A stretch of 64,000 bases of DNA from Fusarium oxysporum f. sp. lycopersici 4287 (lineage: Eukaryota > Ascomycota > Sordariomycetes > Hypocreales > Nectriaceae), in NCBI RefSeq assembly GCF_000149955.1, contig NC_030991.1:413295-477294 (forward strand), read 5' to 3'. The translations under genes and the position numbers were made by a program. The notes beneath the pieces are model-generated. The model was not told where the DNA came from. It did no database searches and was given only the letters and a program-made list of their open reading frames with translations. Each line of letters starts with the position of its first letter. The stretch's first letter is position 1. Shown in pieces: positions 41,916-54,040 of the stretch.

Positions 41916-44618
41916 CGGCGGTTGCCCAGAAAGGGAAAATACAAAAACAGTATCGAGGGCTTATCCAAACACAAAGGGAGCTGAAAATTTGGCATCTGTC
42001 TGAAAACAGGAAGGCGAAGCATAGAATATACAGTCTTCGATCGCTAATACACGGAGAATGTCAATAGTTATAAGCCAAGCGCGCTGGTTTTGCCCTTGTG
42101 TACGTTGCTGTCGTACGCTGAAAGCTCGAGCCAGAGCTTAATTTCTTCCGAACCAAATTCTTCGGGAGTTGCCGCTACCGAAGTGGCTAGGGTCCACCGC
42201 ACCCAGGGCTCTGACTCGTAGGGACCCAGGCTTTGTCTTCAAGCCTTGGCTGGCGGAAGCCCGGAAACGCGCAGTCCCGGACTACCGGTAAGCCAAGCGC
42301 TGGGGAGACTAACAAGTGCATCCGGTTCCAAAAGCTGAAGAGCTGGGGTTCGAGGGACCACAGAAATGCCAAAGTGCCAGGCAATCCCCCTGACTCGTTT
42401 CCCGGCCAGCACAGCGCCTATTTGCGGGGGAATTCGCTAGCAGGGTAACTAAAAACTGCGAGAACAAGGGCACGGAACACATGACAGCCATATCGTTTTT
42501 GCTCCCTCGCCTATTTAGTAAAATTGGCTGGGCTTTTGTGATAGTTAGTGACAGATGACAGGTCTGTCACCAGTCTCAGGCTTTTACCAGGAATCATATC
42601 ATTTCCTTCCTAAGACTTCCGCGGAGCTAGAATTATCTGCAAGTCCACGATGCCAGGTCGCGCCGAGCGCCTCAATTAATGCGCTAAGATAGGTTCAGGT
42701 TCAATTCGTTCGTGGTCGCCATTCCACAGCAGCCATGCCCCGTAAGGGGGTTTTGGCTGACGATCGAAGCGCCCCAAATGTTACAGAGTACAGATGCAAG
42801 TACTTTGTCATGGGCCTGCGATCGGCTGTTGGGTAATGAGAGATGCGTAATGTGGCGCCGAGATATGGTTTTGAAGGGATCTGAGATGCACAGTTCTTCA
42901 AGACCTTGAGCACGTCAGCGTCTGAGTTGAGTCGAATACTCCACATTGAAAGGATAGGCAGAAGAAATATGATGTCAAGAGGACAGCATCTTGCAGCTTG
43001 AGCATCTTGTCCAGGAAAGTATCTACCGGTATTATGTTTTCTCCGAGCCCCCCGCCGTAAGTTGGCTCTGAATTAGCCTCAAGCCACGTTGAAATATTTT
43101 GACGGCCTTGGCTCCGTAGACGCTGATAGGTTGATTGTGAACGGACAAGCCAAAATATCCTCATTTCCACCTCACTGCTGGAGCATCTAGAGCTAATCTT
43201 GAATATGATACGGTACCGCAGTACGCTGGCTGTTTGGGTTCGCACCACCACCGGTAGGTTTATTGCCTCACTGAAAGCTTCCCTTGTGTGTAGTCTCTTT
43301 CTTGTTTTGTCCGGTCTGGTCCTATTCCCTCCGTGACGTGATGTGTTGTCCTGACCAATACCTGACTAATCCACCTCCCTCAGTTGATGTCTTATCTTCC
43401 AATCACATCAATTGGGAGCGGTCCACGAATAGTAGGCTTCGGATGCCAGTCCGTCACTGTATAGCCAATAGCAGCTCTCATTTTTGAGGCGATCCCCTTA
43501 TGCAAGCTCGCCTCCTAATGTTTTTCTCTGGCCAACAACCATTAATGGCCACTTATTTCTCCTCATCACGTACAAGTCCCACTGGCCCCGGGACCAAGAC
43601 GTTCCCTGTCCGTGCTGCCCACCTTAGCTTAAACGTTGGTTGCTTCTACTACTCAGCTCTCAGCTGTCGTCGCCATCTGACATTGACTTTTTCCTACGTC
43701 TCATTATCACTACCGCCCCCCACAGCCTCTGGTGGGCTTATTCCTTTTTTGTCAACGAAATCTCCACTTTTCATCTTTTATCGATCGTAGACTGATTGCA
43801 CCATGGTGATTTTCTTTAAACTAAATGAAATCCGACCGAGTAACACATAACCAATAACCTACTATGTGGTATTCGTATTTGCATGTTTTGCTTTGCCTTT
43901 GAATGTGGGCTGCTCATATGACGCCACGCAGCTAAGGTCGGTACGCGTCGCATGAAGTGCCGAGATCTCCCAAAGTGGGAATCCGCACGCTAGTCTCTTT
44001 CGTCCTAGCGGTATTATGTGACCTTGGGCTGTGGTCCTGTCATTTCTCACCTCTTGCTTTGACGTTAGATTGTGGCAAGCCACAGAGCGTAGAAACTAGT
44101 GCAAAGCCACAGCTGCAGCTTCCAACCCCCTACGAATCAGGCTCTCAGTAAAGCTGGAGTTGGTGCGTGGAGTAATCTTGCCGAAGCAAGTCACAGGCTA
44201 TAAGAGAGGGCAAGAACATGAACATCTCAATTTCTTCACGGAGATAGTACCTTCCTATGCTACAGCTGGACCTGACGCGGAGCCAATAGCGTTCCCGAAG
44301 CACGGAAGAGCGAGCTAAGTATACAACGCTACCTTTATCGGCAAAAGCAGCTCGATAATACGCCTACTCCAGATTCTTTAACGACAACACGAGCCCGGTT
44401 GGCTCGCGCGTCCGAGAGCCGTAAAAGAGAAACACCATAAGGTTGGAACGGAGAAACAAGGCAGGGGAGGGTTTGCATATAGCGAATTTCATTGCCAACG
44501 GCAAATGCCGTTATTGACCACCCTCTTTTGCAACACTAGGCAGTTACGCTCTGACCGCGGAAGTTGCCGAGCCCCTCGAGCTAACTTCATACGTCGAGAT
44601 TGCTCGTCGCCAAGTGTC
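41916..44618. promoter_or_regulatory. 2.7-kb region between divergent DUF7703 genes
   Basis: The two paralogues are transcribed away from each other, so both promoters are here. I see no supported gene inside; open frames at 42701-43251 and 43500-43790 lack family features. The middle (about 42180-42480) is unusually GC-rich compared with its surroundings. Confidence 0.4.
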
Positions 44619-45650
44619 ATGGCTACTGGTGAAGGCTACCGTGGCGGTGCCGATGTCACAATCCCGATTGCAATGACGATGGCAGCGTTCTTCGGTATCT
44701 CCCTTTACAATGTCATCGAGATTAACGTCCAAATCTTCCTCCAGTTCCGGAAACGCACTGGCTTGTATTTTTGGAGCTTGATTTGGGCCTCTTGGGGTAT
44801 TGCAATCCATTCAATTGGGTTTCTACTGCAGTTCTTCCAAATTTGCCGCAACTCCTATGCAAACATCACAATCATCACCATTGGCGGTGTTTCCATGGTC
44901 ATTGGCCAATCCGTTGTCCTTTACTCCCGACTTCACTTGGTCGTTGACGACAGAAGAAAGATCCGATGGATACTGAAAATGATCATTTTGAGCTTCTTTC
45001 TCTTCACCGTCCCGCCTACAGTCCTGAACTACGGCTCAAACTCCCCACACCCACATCCATTTCTCCGACCCTTTGAAATCTACGAGAAGGTCATGCTCTT
45101 CGGGTTCGCAACACAAGAGCTCATCATCTCGAGCCTCTACATGTGGGAGACCCGGAAGATGCTGCGCCTCATAACGCCAAACTCGAGTGACACCGCCCGC
45201 CGCGTGATGAAGCACCTCATTTACATCAATATCTTAATTATCCTGATGGATATTTCCATCATCGGCACCGAGTTGGGTGGTGCTCACGTCATTCAGACGA
45301 CCTACAAGAGTGCAGTGTACGGCGTCAAGCTGAAGCTCGAGTTTCCTGTTTTGAATCAACTACGCGCGATAGTGAAACGAGGTGGCTGCAGCTGCGACTG
45401 CTCGAGGCCTCAGATCTCATTTATTACAGACGAGGCAATGACACCACGTCCGGGATACGAGTTGGTACCAAGACGCCATTCCTCGACTACAAACACTTTC
45501 CTTTCAACGCACCAGCCGAGTGTCTCTTCAGGACTGAACCTAGCGCCGTCACTTCAGCCCATTAAGTTAGTGAGCCACAATAACGAATCCAGGCTCATTA
45601 GTGATCAAGCTCTTGGGCGACCACGTGATTACGCAGCTGGTTCTTCCTAG
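44619..45650 (+). CDS. DUF7703-type integral membrane protein (paralogue)
   Basis: This single-exon gene starts at MATGEGYRGGADVTIPIAM (ATG 44619; an in-frame ATG at 44505 would add 38 residues without family similarity). It follows the same plan as the gene at 40788: FFGISLYNVIEINVQIFLQF, GLYFWSLIWASWGIAIHSIGF, VSMVIGQSVVLYSRLHLVVDDRRKIRWIL, QELIISSLYMWETRKML, HLIYINILIILMDISIIGTEL, YKSAVYGVKLKLEFPVLNQL. The tail contains a short Cys cluster (GGCSCDCSRP) and a Ser/Pro-rich end. It is intact and is probably located in the plasma or an internal membrane. Confidence 0.85.
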   Translation: MATGEGYRGGADVTIPIAMTMAAFFGISLYNVIEINVQIFLQFRKRTGLYFWSLIWASWGIAIHSIGFLLQFFQICRNSYANITIITIGGVSMVIGQSVVLYSRLHLVVDDRRKIRWILKMIILSFFLFTVPPTVLNYGSNSPHPHPFLRPFEIYEKVMLFGFATQELIISSLYMWETRKMLRLITPNSSDTARRVMKHLIYINILIILMDISIIGTELGGAHVIQTTYKSAVYGVKLKLEFPVLNQLRAIVKRGGCSCDCSRPQISFITDEAMTPRPGYELVPRRHSSTTNTFLSTHQPSVSSGLNLAPSLQPIKLVSHNNESRLISDQALGRPRDYAAGSS

Positions 45651-46285
45651 TTTCTGCCACGCTCTACGTCAAGCATAAATGGGAGCGTCCTCCCACGTTC
45701 GAGGCTCTACATCTTCATCTCCTGTCGTTTTCTACATCTACTTCAAACACATAACAGGATTTAATAGAGGGAAGGAGACCCATCCATGACTTCAATGTAA
45801 TTGGTCGATATATTGATCTCAATCAATCTCTACCTCAATCCACGAACGCTTCGATTATATAATCTACCAATCCATAGAACCCGCCTATCAATTGAGTTGT
45901 ACCGGTAGACATAACATTTAACAGTCGGGGCTAACTTACAGATAGTGTAGCGTGGAAACCCTCTAAGGATATTGCTACGCGGGCGAGAATAAAATTTGTC
46001 CTAGATGCTATTCAGAAGTCATGCGATATATAGTAAAATATGGTGACACCCTCACCGGAGGCGGGGAGGGCGTAATAAAGTCCGAAGGATGTATCTCTAT
46101 GCTGTGGAGGATTGTCTGAGATGAAATTTCATATTGCATTGCTTATATTGCTAACTGTGGATGTCGTTAAGATTTTAAGAAAAAAGAGGATGGAAAAGCG
46201 GCTGATCAAGTTGCTGTTGCCTCCGCCGGTCCTGGTCGCGGACCTTCATCAGAACACCTACTAATCGGTTAGGACTTATAGAGCC
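45651..46285. other. Spacer between DUF7703 gene and Helitron gene
   Basis: This must contain the 3' end of the Helitron if that element is complete, but no hairpin plus CTRR end could be fixed. Candidate hairpins are GGTGACACCCTCACC (about 46041) and GGTCC-loop-GGACC (about 46228). Confidence 0.3.
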
Positions 46286-49200
46286 TCACGTGGAACTATT
46301 CTTGCCATCAGGTAGCTTGTCATAGTGGAGAGATGCGCGTTCAAATGGGGCATCGATCATTAACCCCTCTAGCATCTTGACCCTCGACACTGCAACGTAG
46401 CTAAGCCCCGTCTGAAAGTCCCGTTCAGACAGATCCGTCACCATCTTGTCCACCGTGATGCTCTGTGACTTGTGAACCGTAATGGCGTACGATACTGTAA
46501 GTGGGAACTGCTTCCGTGTACACGCGGACGTCCCAAGAAAGAAGTCTCGCTTCACGGGGAGTATGGGTACTACCTCGCGCCTATCATCAGTGGTTAGATA
46601 AGATGGCCCCGTATACTTGTCTATCACCATCATAATGACACACGGCGGGTCACGATGTGTATCAGCGCCAGGTGCCCAGCCGATGTCATACACTATCCCC
46701 TGGGCCCCATTAACCAGGCCTGCTGGCTGCCAGATGTTCTGGGTGATCATGAGGCGAGCACCGATACATACCGGAAACTGGCCAGCCAGGTTGCCAGCCT
46801 GTTCAGATGTTGCCTTGTCAGCACCGTTGCCAATGTTCTTGGCCATGACTTGGATTGCTGGCTGCTTCAGACGGACTAGGTGGTCGTAGTTGTACTCATT
46901 GACACGAGCTTTCTTGCTATAGATCCGGAGAGTAGTATCGAACTTGTCCACCTCGCACTGGCTTAGCTTGGCCTGCACACGCTGGCTCAGAAGTTTCCAT
47001 GATTCGATGGATAACCTCAGACCGCGCAGTTCTTCAAGCGCGAGACGAAAGCCAGCCTGGTCGTCGCCCTGCTGCCGCTCGACCTTCTTCAAGAAGACAG
47101 TGTGGTTGAAGGCCCTATATGCCGCCTGGCCAGAGACCTCGTGCAGGTCCTTGAGCGGCCCATCAAAGTAGAGGGGCTTGTTTGCAACCGGCGGGAGCTG
47201 GAAGAAGTCGCCAACGAGGATGATGCTCATGCCGCCAAAGAAGTCGGCTGCTCTGCCGGGAAAGACTTGGCGGAGGCGTTTGTCAACCCACGAAAGCTGG
47301 CGCAGACCCAGCATACTCTTCTCGTCAATCACGAGATACCGAACGTCCCGTAGCTTCTTCTGGATAGCATTAGCATCTGCTGGCGATAGCTCTGTAAAAG
47401 CTCTATCAACGGGTAGCCGGAGAAGGGAGTGTAGAGTTGTCCCCATGATCTGGTTGCTTGCAACACCCGTGGGTGCAGCTCTCCAGATCGGACTGGGCCG
47501 GTCACCAGCGAGCTTCTGAAGATGCGAAGACAGGACTTTGATCATGTAGGACTTGCCTGTCCCGCCGCCGCCGTCAACGTGGAGTAGAATCTGCTCCTCG
47601 CTGCCACACTGAAAGTGTCCAACAAACGTATCGTATACTATCCGCTGCTCCGGGTTGAGCGTATCGCGGACCTCTAAAGGCAGGTCCTCAACATCCATAT
47701 CGAGACGATCCTGCTCGATCCGCTGGCGCCAATAATCGCCCTGAACGATTCCTGGGTCGGCGTAGCGGCCGACGTGGGGTGTCCAATCGTATTGGATGTC
47801 GATATCCCGTCTGCCAAGAAGATCTATTGCCTCTTGGCTTGGTGGGCAGTTGGGAAGCTGACGGGCAAGCTCAAGCCAGTCCTCCTCCACAAGGTCAGGT
47901 TCGTGAAATTCCCGCTCGAACTGATCCGGATCTGGTCGACGTTCCTCGGTGTTGGGTGTGCCGTAGTAATCATCAGGGTGCTGGTGGTTCCCGTAACAGA
48001 ATTCGGCGGCAAGTGCGTAAGAGGCGTACTCGACACCGTTGACCTTGCGTAGTTGGTTGGGATCGCGATGTGGATGGGCCAGCATCAACTTGACGCGGCA
48101 AAAATCATCGTATTGGTCATGTTGACGGTTAGAGCTGTACCGCGGGAAGTAGTATAGAACACGAGGCTTGGCTTGACGACCCCAACGTGTCCACTTTGTC
48201 CCGTCCCTCTTACTTGTATTCCAGTTGGCTAGAAAGTCAAGATAGGTGAGTTCTTCGTGGAGGGGTGGGCGAGAAAGATACTTATCATATATCCCAACAA
48301 CTTCGGCGTCATCATGATCACCCTGGAGGCGAAGAGACCGTCCCTGTTGCTCGTACGGACGGCAATCAACAGCTCTGACAACACGAGTGCCCTCCTGCAG
48401 CTCGCAGTTGAGCAAGACGTGGCAGATCTCTTGCCCCGAGAAATCCCTCTCCGCAAGCAACTTGTTCATTAGACGCGAAGCAAAAGAGAGAAGCGGGTTA
48501 TGGTGTGAGACGTAAGGCAAGATTTGTCGCCCCAGGCTGGCATAGCTGTCAGTCCGCTTCTCCATCTTACTGCAATACTTGGCTGCATAATTGATCACAG
48601 CCTGGAGACTGGTACAGGGGGATATGTCAATGTTGGCTAACCAGCCAAGACTGAGGCACCGGTTGTAGTGGTTCATCAGGCTGTCGTTCCTGGTCGCCTC
48701 AAAGGAGAAGTAGGACTGTCCTTGTCGCCGAACAACGTCGGCCGTATCTCTCGTATCTCTTGGGAAGAAAAAGCGGCAAGAAATCTCCCCTAAATCTTTC
48801 TTCTTCCGTAGGCAGTATGTCTCACTGCAATGGTGACGCTGGCAGCGGTTCAGAATCTGCGAGAGCCATTGGAAGGTCAAGGGATGCCGCAAGGGATTTA
48901 CGGCCAGGGGATTGCCTTCTCCTTGCTGCTGCACTCGAGCCGGCTCAGGATTCAAAGCTGTAACATGGGACCCCCAGATACGGACGAACTCCTTACGCGT
49001 ATGCTCATTTTCCAAGTCGACACTGGGCGCACCGTCCATCCAGAATAAGCCATGGCAACGGCTACTTCCACGGCCCTGCCATTCATACCTGTTCCAATAA
49101 TCAGTCACGTTGAACTTCTGCTTCAGAACGATATCCCTGAATAGACCCAATCGCCTGTAGAAGTGCCAGGCTGCAATGTGTGGATTATCTCGGAGAAGCT

Positions 49201-51058
49201 TGCTAGACATGCCCATCCGTTGTTGCTCGGGCAACTCCTGCCAGTCTTGGAACTGGGGCAGATGCTGGTAGAGGCTCCTCCAATGCAAGTCAGCCGGGGT
49301 GAAAGTAATAAAGGCTCCGGGACTGTCGAGGTTGTAGGCATAAGACTCAAGCTCTCGACGCTTGCGGTACCAATACGGCCGTGTCCCGCGAAGCTGCGCT
49401 GTCTGGCGGTTAATCGAGTTGAGCAGCTGCTGGGCATCTGCCGATTCAGGGTTCTGGAAAGCCTCCAGTAGATCATCCCGCGTTATTGGGCCCCGCCTTT
49501 GATGGTGTTGCTTGACGAAATAGCTGCTTTTGGCCCGCGCCTGTGCTCGCATCAGCGTGTTGAAAACCACAAACCGGAATGTCGGATGGCGGGCAAATCT
49601 GCCATCGTGCCATCGAAGGGCATGCTGTATGTAGTCTGCATACTTGATAGACCGTAGCCTCGGCTCAACAAAATCGGCTTGACCACGAGGAAATAGTGTT
49701 GGAAAGGCCATGGAGAGAAGTGCTTGCGATCGGTTGAACTCGTTTACCGGCGTCCTCCGAATATCTGGCATTTCAAGCTGATGTTGTGTCGGCTGTCGTA
49801 CAGGAACCGGTTCATCGCGCTCTTCGCCAAGAATGCGCGAATGCAGTGCTTCCATCTCTGTATCCTCTGGTAGCAGATCTGGTACTGCAGACTGGTCAAC
49901 CTCATCCGGCTCAACGTCGTCATTCTCCGTGGCACCTAAATCAGCTGTAAGAGGATCAGTCACGTCCACAGCAGCAACCTGATCAAGTACATCGTCATCT
50001 TCAGGCAGAACTGACATCCGCTTCTGGCAGACAGCAATATCTCGGTAGCCCGGATGGCTACGGCGCAGGAAATCCAGCCACGCCTGGAGACAGCGACGGC
50101 GTACGCGGAACTGGCGTCTGAATTGGCGGTCAAGGTGGGCATGTTCGCTTGCATTCGGAGGGCGTAGCAGGATAACATCTAATTCAGAGGGTAGAAGAGG
50201 AAGTTGGCGATACACTTTGCCAACATCGCGGAGAAAATGCACAATATGGCCACGATACTTGTACTGCTGGCCCCGGACCTGCATGACGTTCACAAATACA
50301 TGAACTCGAGCGATTAGCATCTCTTCTATTCTTGTCAACTGGGGGAGGAATGCGGGGACTGAGCCAAAATCCAATTGATTTTCGGCTGAAAAAAACAGAG
50401 GTTCATCCTCCTTTTTGTTCTTGTCCTTGGCCATGCAACGCTTGCAAACGCCGTCTTTCAAGCCCATGTCAAACCATGTCTCCTGACAACGGGCGCAGTG
50501 TTCCATCCGGTCGTTTTCCAGCTCCGTCCAGAACGCCTCCAGGAGGTCCTTATCTTTATCAGACAACGGGCAATGCGACAGATCACGCGCCCAGTCCGGG
50601 TCAGGAAGTTCAAAATCTCGATGTTCTGGGTGTTCGATGGCCGGCTGCTGCAGCTGTGCGGGCGGGCGGGGATTTCTTCCCCTTCGAGTTGGCCTCGGGT
50701 AAATAGAAAGACTCGATACCGGAGATTCGATCGGCGTCCCGAGTCGTACACCTTCTTGAGAAGCAGCCGACGGACCTGGTCGGGGAGTAATCGGCGCGTC
50801 CGTTCGTGTTGACGTGGTGATTGGTGTGCCCAGTTGCAAGTCTATCAATGGCAATCCTTCCCGAAATATTGGGGATAACTCAGCTTGTTCTGCCGTACGC
50901 TTAGAGGCGCCTAAGGCTCGTCGATTCCTACAGTCTAGACAGTCGGTCGTAGGTCTTCCACATGCGAGTGACGACTTTGTCTTCGAAATGAATTGATCTG
51001 CTGGCTTCTCCTGCTTGCATTTCCTGCAAACGTTCATCGAAGGGATAGAATCAGCCAT
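46286..51058 (-). mobile_element. Helitron Rep-helicase (RepHel), full-length frame
   Basis: This is one uninterrupted frame of 1590 residues from MADSIPSMN (ATG 51058; the frame is open further up to a TTG) for the rolling-circle transposase of Helitrons. An N-terminal zinc-finger region (CRKCKQEKPADQF...CLDCRNRR) and a second Cys cluster (CARCQETW...CKRC) come first. The Helitron-like N domain and the Rep nuclease follow: FITFTPADLHW, then WQGRGSSRCHGLFW where HUH is expected, then the two-tyrosine motif INYAAKYCSKME (about 48570-48600). The PIF1-type helicase has Walker A GGGGTGKS (about 47553), Walker B LVIDEKS, GDFFQLPPV, and the carboxy motifs TVHKSQSITVDK and GLSYVAVSRVK. The first His of HUH is Arg (codon at 49058-49060), which should disable strand nicking. 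Everything else looks complete. Confidence 0.93.
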
Positions 51059-51839
51059 GACTGACTGTGTTGGATTGGAGGGTCCAACGACGGGATGGAA
51101 AGGATGAGGGCGTCGTTGGCAGGTCGACAACACTGTCATCCAATCGTTGAGTGGAGACACACATCTGGCCAATCGGCGCCTAGTGGAGACACTCTTGGCC
51201 AATGGGAGTGGAGATTTAAAAGTTCAAGTTATCGTCGTAATAGAAGTCCTTCGGACTTAATTAGCACATGCACACTCTTCCTAAACGTTAGCTAACAAGG
51301 ACTAACCTGGCACTAATTTAATGTGGTAAGCCATGTTAGAACGAGCAAATAAGCCTCCTCTGAGATCTTACTACCTTAATTAAACCCGCAATTTAAGGTA
51401 GCTGACTTCCTTCTCGGTGATGACAATAGGGTCACGGGGAATACTGAAGGCAAAGGCCTATCTGAACTGACTTCTGATCCTATTATCCCTCCAATTGTTG
51501 AAAGCCTCCATCAGGTACCTCGCCCCAACCACCACTGTTACATGACCATTACATAAGGGAATACACCTGTGATGCATCATCAATGATTCTCACTAAAATC
51601 CATGTAAACTTAGGAAACTGTTCACAACAGCGAGAGCAAGTTTTTGAAAGAACAGCCCCAAAACGGCACTCATACGCCCTTCCGACGGGTCAATTGAATA
51701 ACATAAAGCCAACGCATCGCCCAGTGTGTTTTTAGACTAACATGGCTAACATAACGAGTTTGTAAGAAGGGATTTCAACCTTTCAATCCATCCTCGATCG
51801 TTATCGTTAAGGAAAACCCAGTATTAGTCGAGGCATTAA
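51059..51839. other. Upstream region of Helitron gene
   Basis: A short direct repeat occurs at about 51141-51206 (GTGGAGACAC followed by TGGCCAAT, twice). The Helitron 5' end (TC after A) should be in or near this region but cannot be fixed by eye. No other gene was seen. Confidence 0.35.
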
Positions 51840-51846
51840 ATACTAG

Positions 51847-52875
51847 TCATGGTTCGATAGTGTAAAGGTCGGGGTAGCTTGGAGCATTAATGACAGCGTT
51901 GTCCTCTCCTAATATTCTATGGATACTATTTAGAATTGACTTTGGGAAACCGAAATTGATCGTCATATTTGTTGTCCAGGCTAGCCAAGAACTTCTACCC
52001 AGAAGGCATAGGCGTACAAACTCACGGTTCAATGCAAGCTGTAAGGGGATTTGCTCCGCCCATGGGCTTCTCGACTAGCATCTTATTACGTCCAACTTGG
52101 GTGGTCGATTCCATCGCGGTAATCTGAACTTGGAATGGGCAGCTACGCTTGCTTACCAAGTTCAATTTGGAGATGCTATATGAAAACCAGCCTCCCATAA
52201 AATTTGAAGCGTCATAGCCGCCTAAAACTAGACTTCCATTTCTTGGGGCAGTAAAACTTTGTGGCCCAGCGTCGAGCTCCAGAACTTGACTCCAATCAAT
52301 TTCACATTCTTCAGTGGCTGTAGCAATTTTGAACTCTCAGCAAACCCGATATGACTTATTGCATGCTGTTATCCCTGACTGATTAGGCCTTCAGTCATGG
52401 TCACTGACTGGTCTTGTATGCGCAGACCTGTCTCTACAACGTATTGGAATGGCGTATCTATATCACCCTTGGCAATACCGACCTATCCGGGGTAAAGAAC
52501 AGACAGGGACGAAAGAGCCTCGGAGGATGCTGCTTTCCAATCTCCTCGATCAACGAATCCTCCTCTTCGCGAGCGATACTGCGCTGAAATAATTGTAACA
52601 TGCGTAGAGCCGGAAGTCAGGGTGAGCCATCTGTCCGAAAAGACATCGCTCAATTGTATCAAAGTCGAGTTCACTGCAGTGCTTGCCATTCCAGAAACAA
52701 TGGCGGTCGATCCAACACCAAGCAGGATACCAGTAGAGTGAACATAGGTTTCGCTTGTTGCCCAATAACTGCAGTTGTCGAACGGTAGCCTGACAACTGG
52801 CAGTTGGCAGTTTTGCTCTGCAAGTCCAGGATTGCGTAGTTGACTATTATGCGTGCAAGTATGTAAGAATGCCAC
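51847..52875 (-). pseudogene. Decayed uncharacterised gene
   Basis: A minus-strand frame from 52875 reads LPFDNCSYWATSETYVHSTGILLGVGSTAIVSGMASTAVNSTLIQLSDVFSDRW and then crosses a TAG at about 52483. It continues in the same frame (VGIAKGDIDTPFQYVVETGLRIQDQSVTM) before further stops; a last open piece (LAWTTNMTINFGFPKSILNSIHRIL) ends at 51847. The composition (Cys, Tyr, Ser/Thr, NCS and NST sequons) suggests the outer part of a secreted or membrane protein, but I do not recognise the family. Several stops mark it as a relic. Confidence 0.35.
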
Positions 52876-53227
52876 TATCTCTCAAATAAATTGGGCTGGA
52901 TCTCATCTTGTTCAACTTTTGAGCACTTTGATATATTGGAAGGACCAATCACCATCTTGATGTTATTCCTGTTGCGGGAATGGTAAGGGTAGAAGCAGTA
53001 CACTTACCATTTAATCCCCGCTGCATCCATATGTGTTTTGCAGGCCCCAACCATAAGCAGCCAGCGTAGATAATCGATGCAAATAGTTCATCGTTAGACC
53101 AAGCCGCTAAACCAAATCACCATCTGCTATGCAAATAAATAAATAGTACTGTACAGCTGTATTAGATAATTGACGTGCATGAAACGCGAGTGGGACAGAC
53201 AAGCGGGTGGGACAAAACTCTCTCATT
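52876..53227. other. Intergenic, nothing recognised
   Basis: This is the 3' flank of the bZIP gene. A GAGTGGGACAGACAAGCGGGTGGG stretch near 53190 loosely resembles the ends of the 39-40 kb repeats. Confidence 0.25.
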
Positions 53228-54040
53228 TTACCGGTAGGGCTTAATAACCTGCGACATAGAAGCACTATATAGTTCCTGTTGATAAGCGACTGGACAGTCC
53301 TTGTGGGCAAGAATGAGTGTCTTCAGGCTGACTGTCTCGTCTCTGAGATGAGCGATTTGCGCCATCAAGGTATTGTTCTCCGTAGTGAACAACTCAACCT
53401 TGGTCTGTAGCTGGGTAAGCCATTGCTTCCTCCTGAGACGACACTTGTGGGCAGCGACGCTGGTTTGAGGAGTCAGTAAACTGTCACAATACAGAACAAT
53501 CAGGGATTGTAAGACATACCGATTGCGCTCGAGAAAGTTCTTTCGCTTCTCGTCATTTGTCATCTTTGACATGGACACGCTCTCCTCCAGTCTCATCGTG
53601 GACCCTTCATCCGATAAATCCATGTTACTGTTGGTAGCAGCGGCATTGGTCTTGGATTTCTTATTAGTGGGAGCCTGGACCGTGGACTCATCCGATAAAT
53701 CCATGTTACTGTTGGTAGCAGCGGCATTGGTCTTGGATTTCTTATTAGTGGGAGCCTGGACCGTGGACTCATCCGCTTTTCGTCGGCCGTTGGTGGGAGA
53801 GGGATTTCTCTTGCCCATGCCTCGAGTATTGAGCCTGGCTTGTTCGCTCTCATCAGAGGCTATACTAATCATACTCATGCCGCGAGCAGAGCCAATTGGA
53901 TCCCAATTTACCCACGACATTTGCTGCGAAGGGATTATTCTCTGTGGAGCGACGGGAGCAGGGTGAGCGTGACCGGGGACGCCTGAAGTGGCGGCGAACT
54001 GGTTCGTACTCTGGGCATCGTTTCCGCCTCGAGCCAACAT
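53228..54040 (-). CDS. ATF/CREB bZIP transcription factor (AtfA-like)
   Basis: This is a nuclear bZIP factor of the ATF/CREB group that in fungi works downstream of the Sak/Hog stress MAP kinase. Starting at MLARGGNDAQST (ATG 54040; the frame is open to a TTG at 54295), it has a Pro/Gln-rich region, then basic and acidic stretches. The 27-residue unit beginning DESTVQAPTNKKSK is perfectly duplicated. The bZIP is split by a 60-nt intron (GTATGTC...AAACCAG, about 53462-53521). Joined, it reads KRKNFLERNRVAAHKCRLRRKQWL, with the NxxAAxxCR DNA-contact pattern, followed by a leucine zipper (LQTKVELFTTENNTLMAQIAHL). The intron is a multiple of three with no stop. The protein is shorter than AtfA (about 490 residues), so it may be a lineage-specific paralogue. 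Confidence 0.82.
   Translation of the reverse strand: MLARGGNDAQSTNQFAATSGVPGHAHPAPVAPQRIIPSQQMSWVNWDPIGSARGMSMISIASDESEQARLNTRGMGKRNPSPTNGRRKADESTVQAPTNKKSKTNAAATNSNMDLSDESTVQAPTNKKSKTNAAATNSNMDLSDEGSTMRLEESVSMSKMTNDEKRKNFLERNRYVLQSLIVLYCDSLLTPQTSVAAHKCRLRRKQWLTQLQTKVELFTTENNTLMAQIAHLRDETVSLKTLILAHKDCPVAYQQELYSASMSQVIKPYR
53607..53775 (-). repeat. Perfect 81-bp tandem duplication in bZIP gene
   Basis: The unit beginning TCATCCGATAAATCC at 53607 repeats exactly at 53688, and a partial third start (TCATCCG) lies at 53769. It is in frame, encodes 27 residues per copy and is identical between copies, so it is recent or maintained by exchange. Confidence 0.95.

Noticed and set aside
46041..46245. 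Short hairpins tried as the 3' end of the Helitron
   Set aside because: None has the expected spacing to a CTRR terminus, so the ends were left undefined.
46617..50996. Many open frames of 60-124 residues on the plus strand opposite the Helitron gene
   Set aside because: They are antisense by-products of a long GC-balanced coding frame and none has family features.
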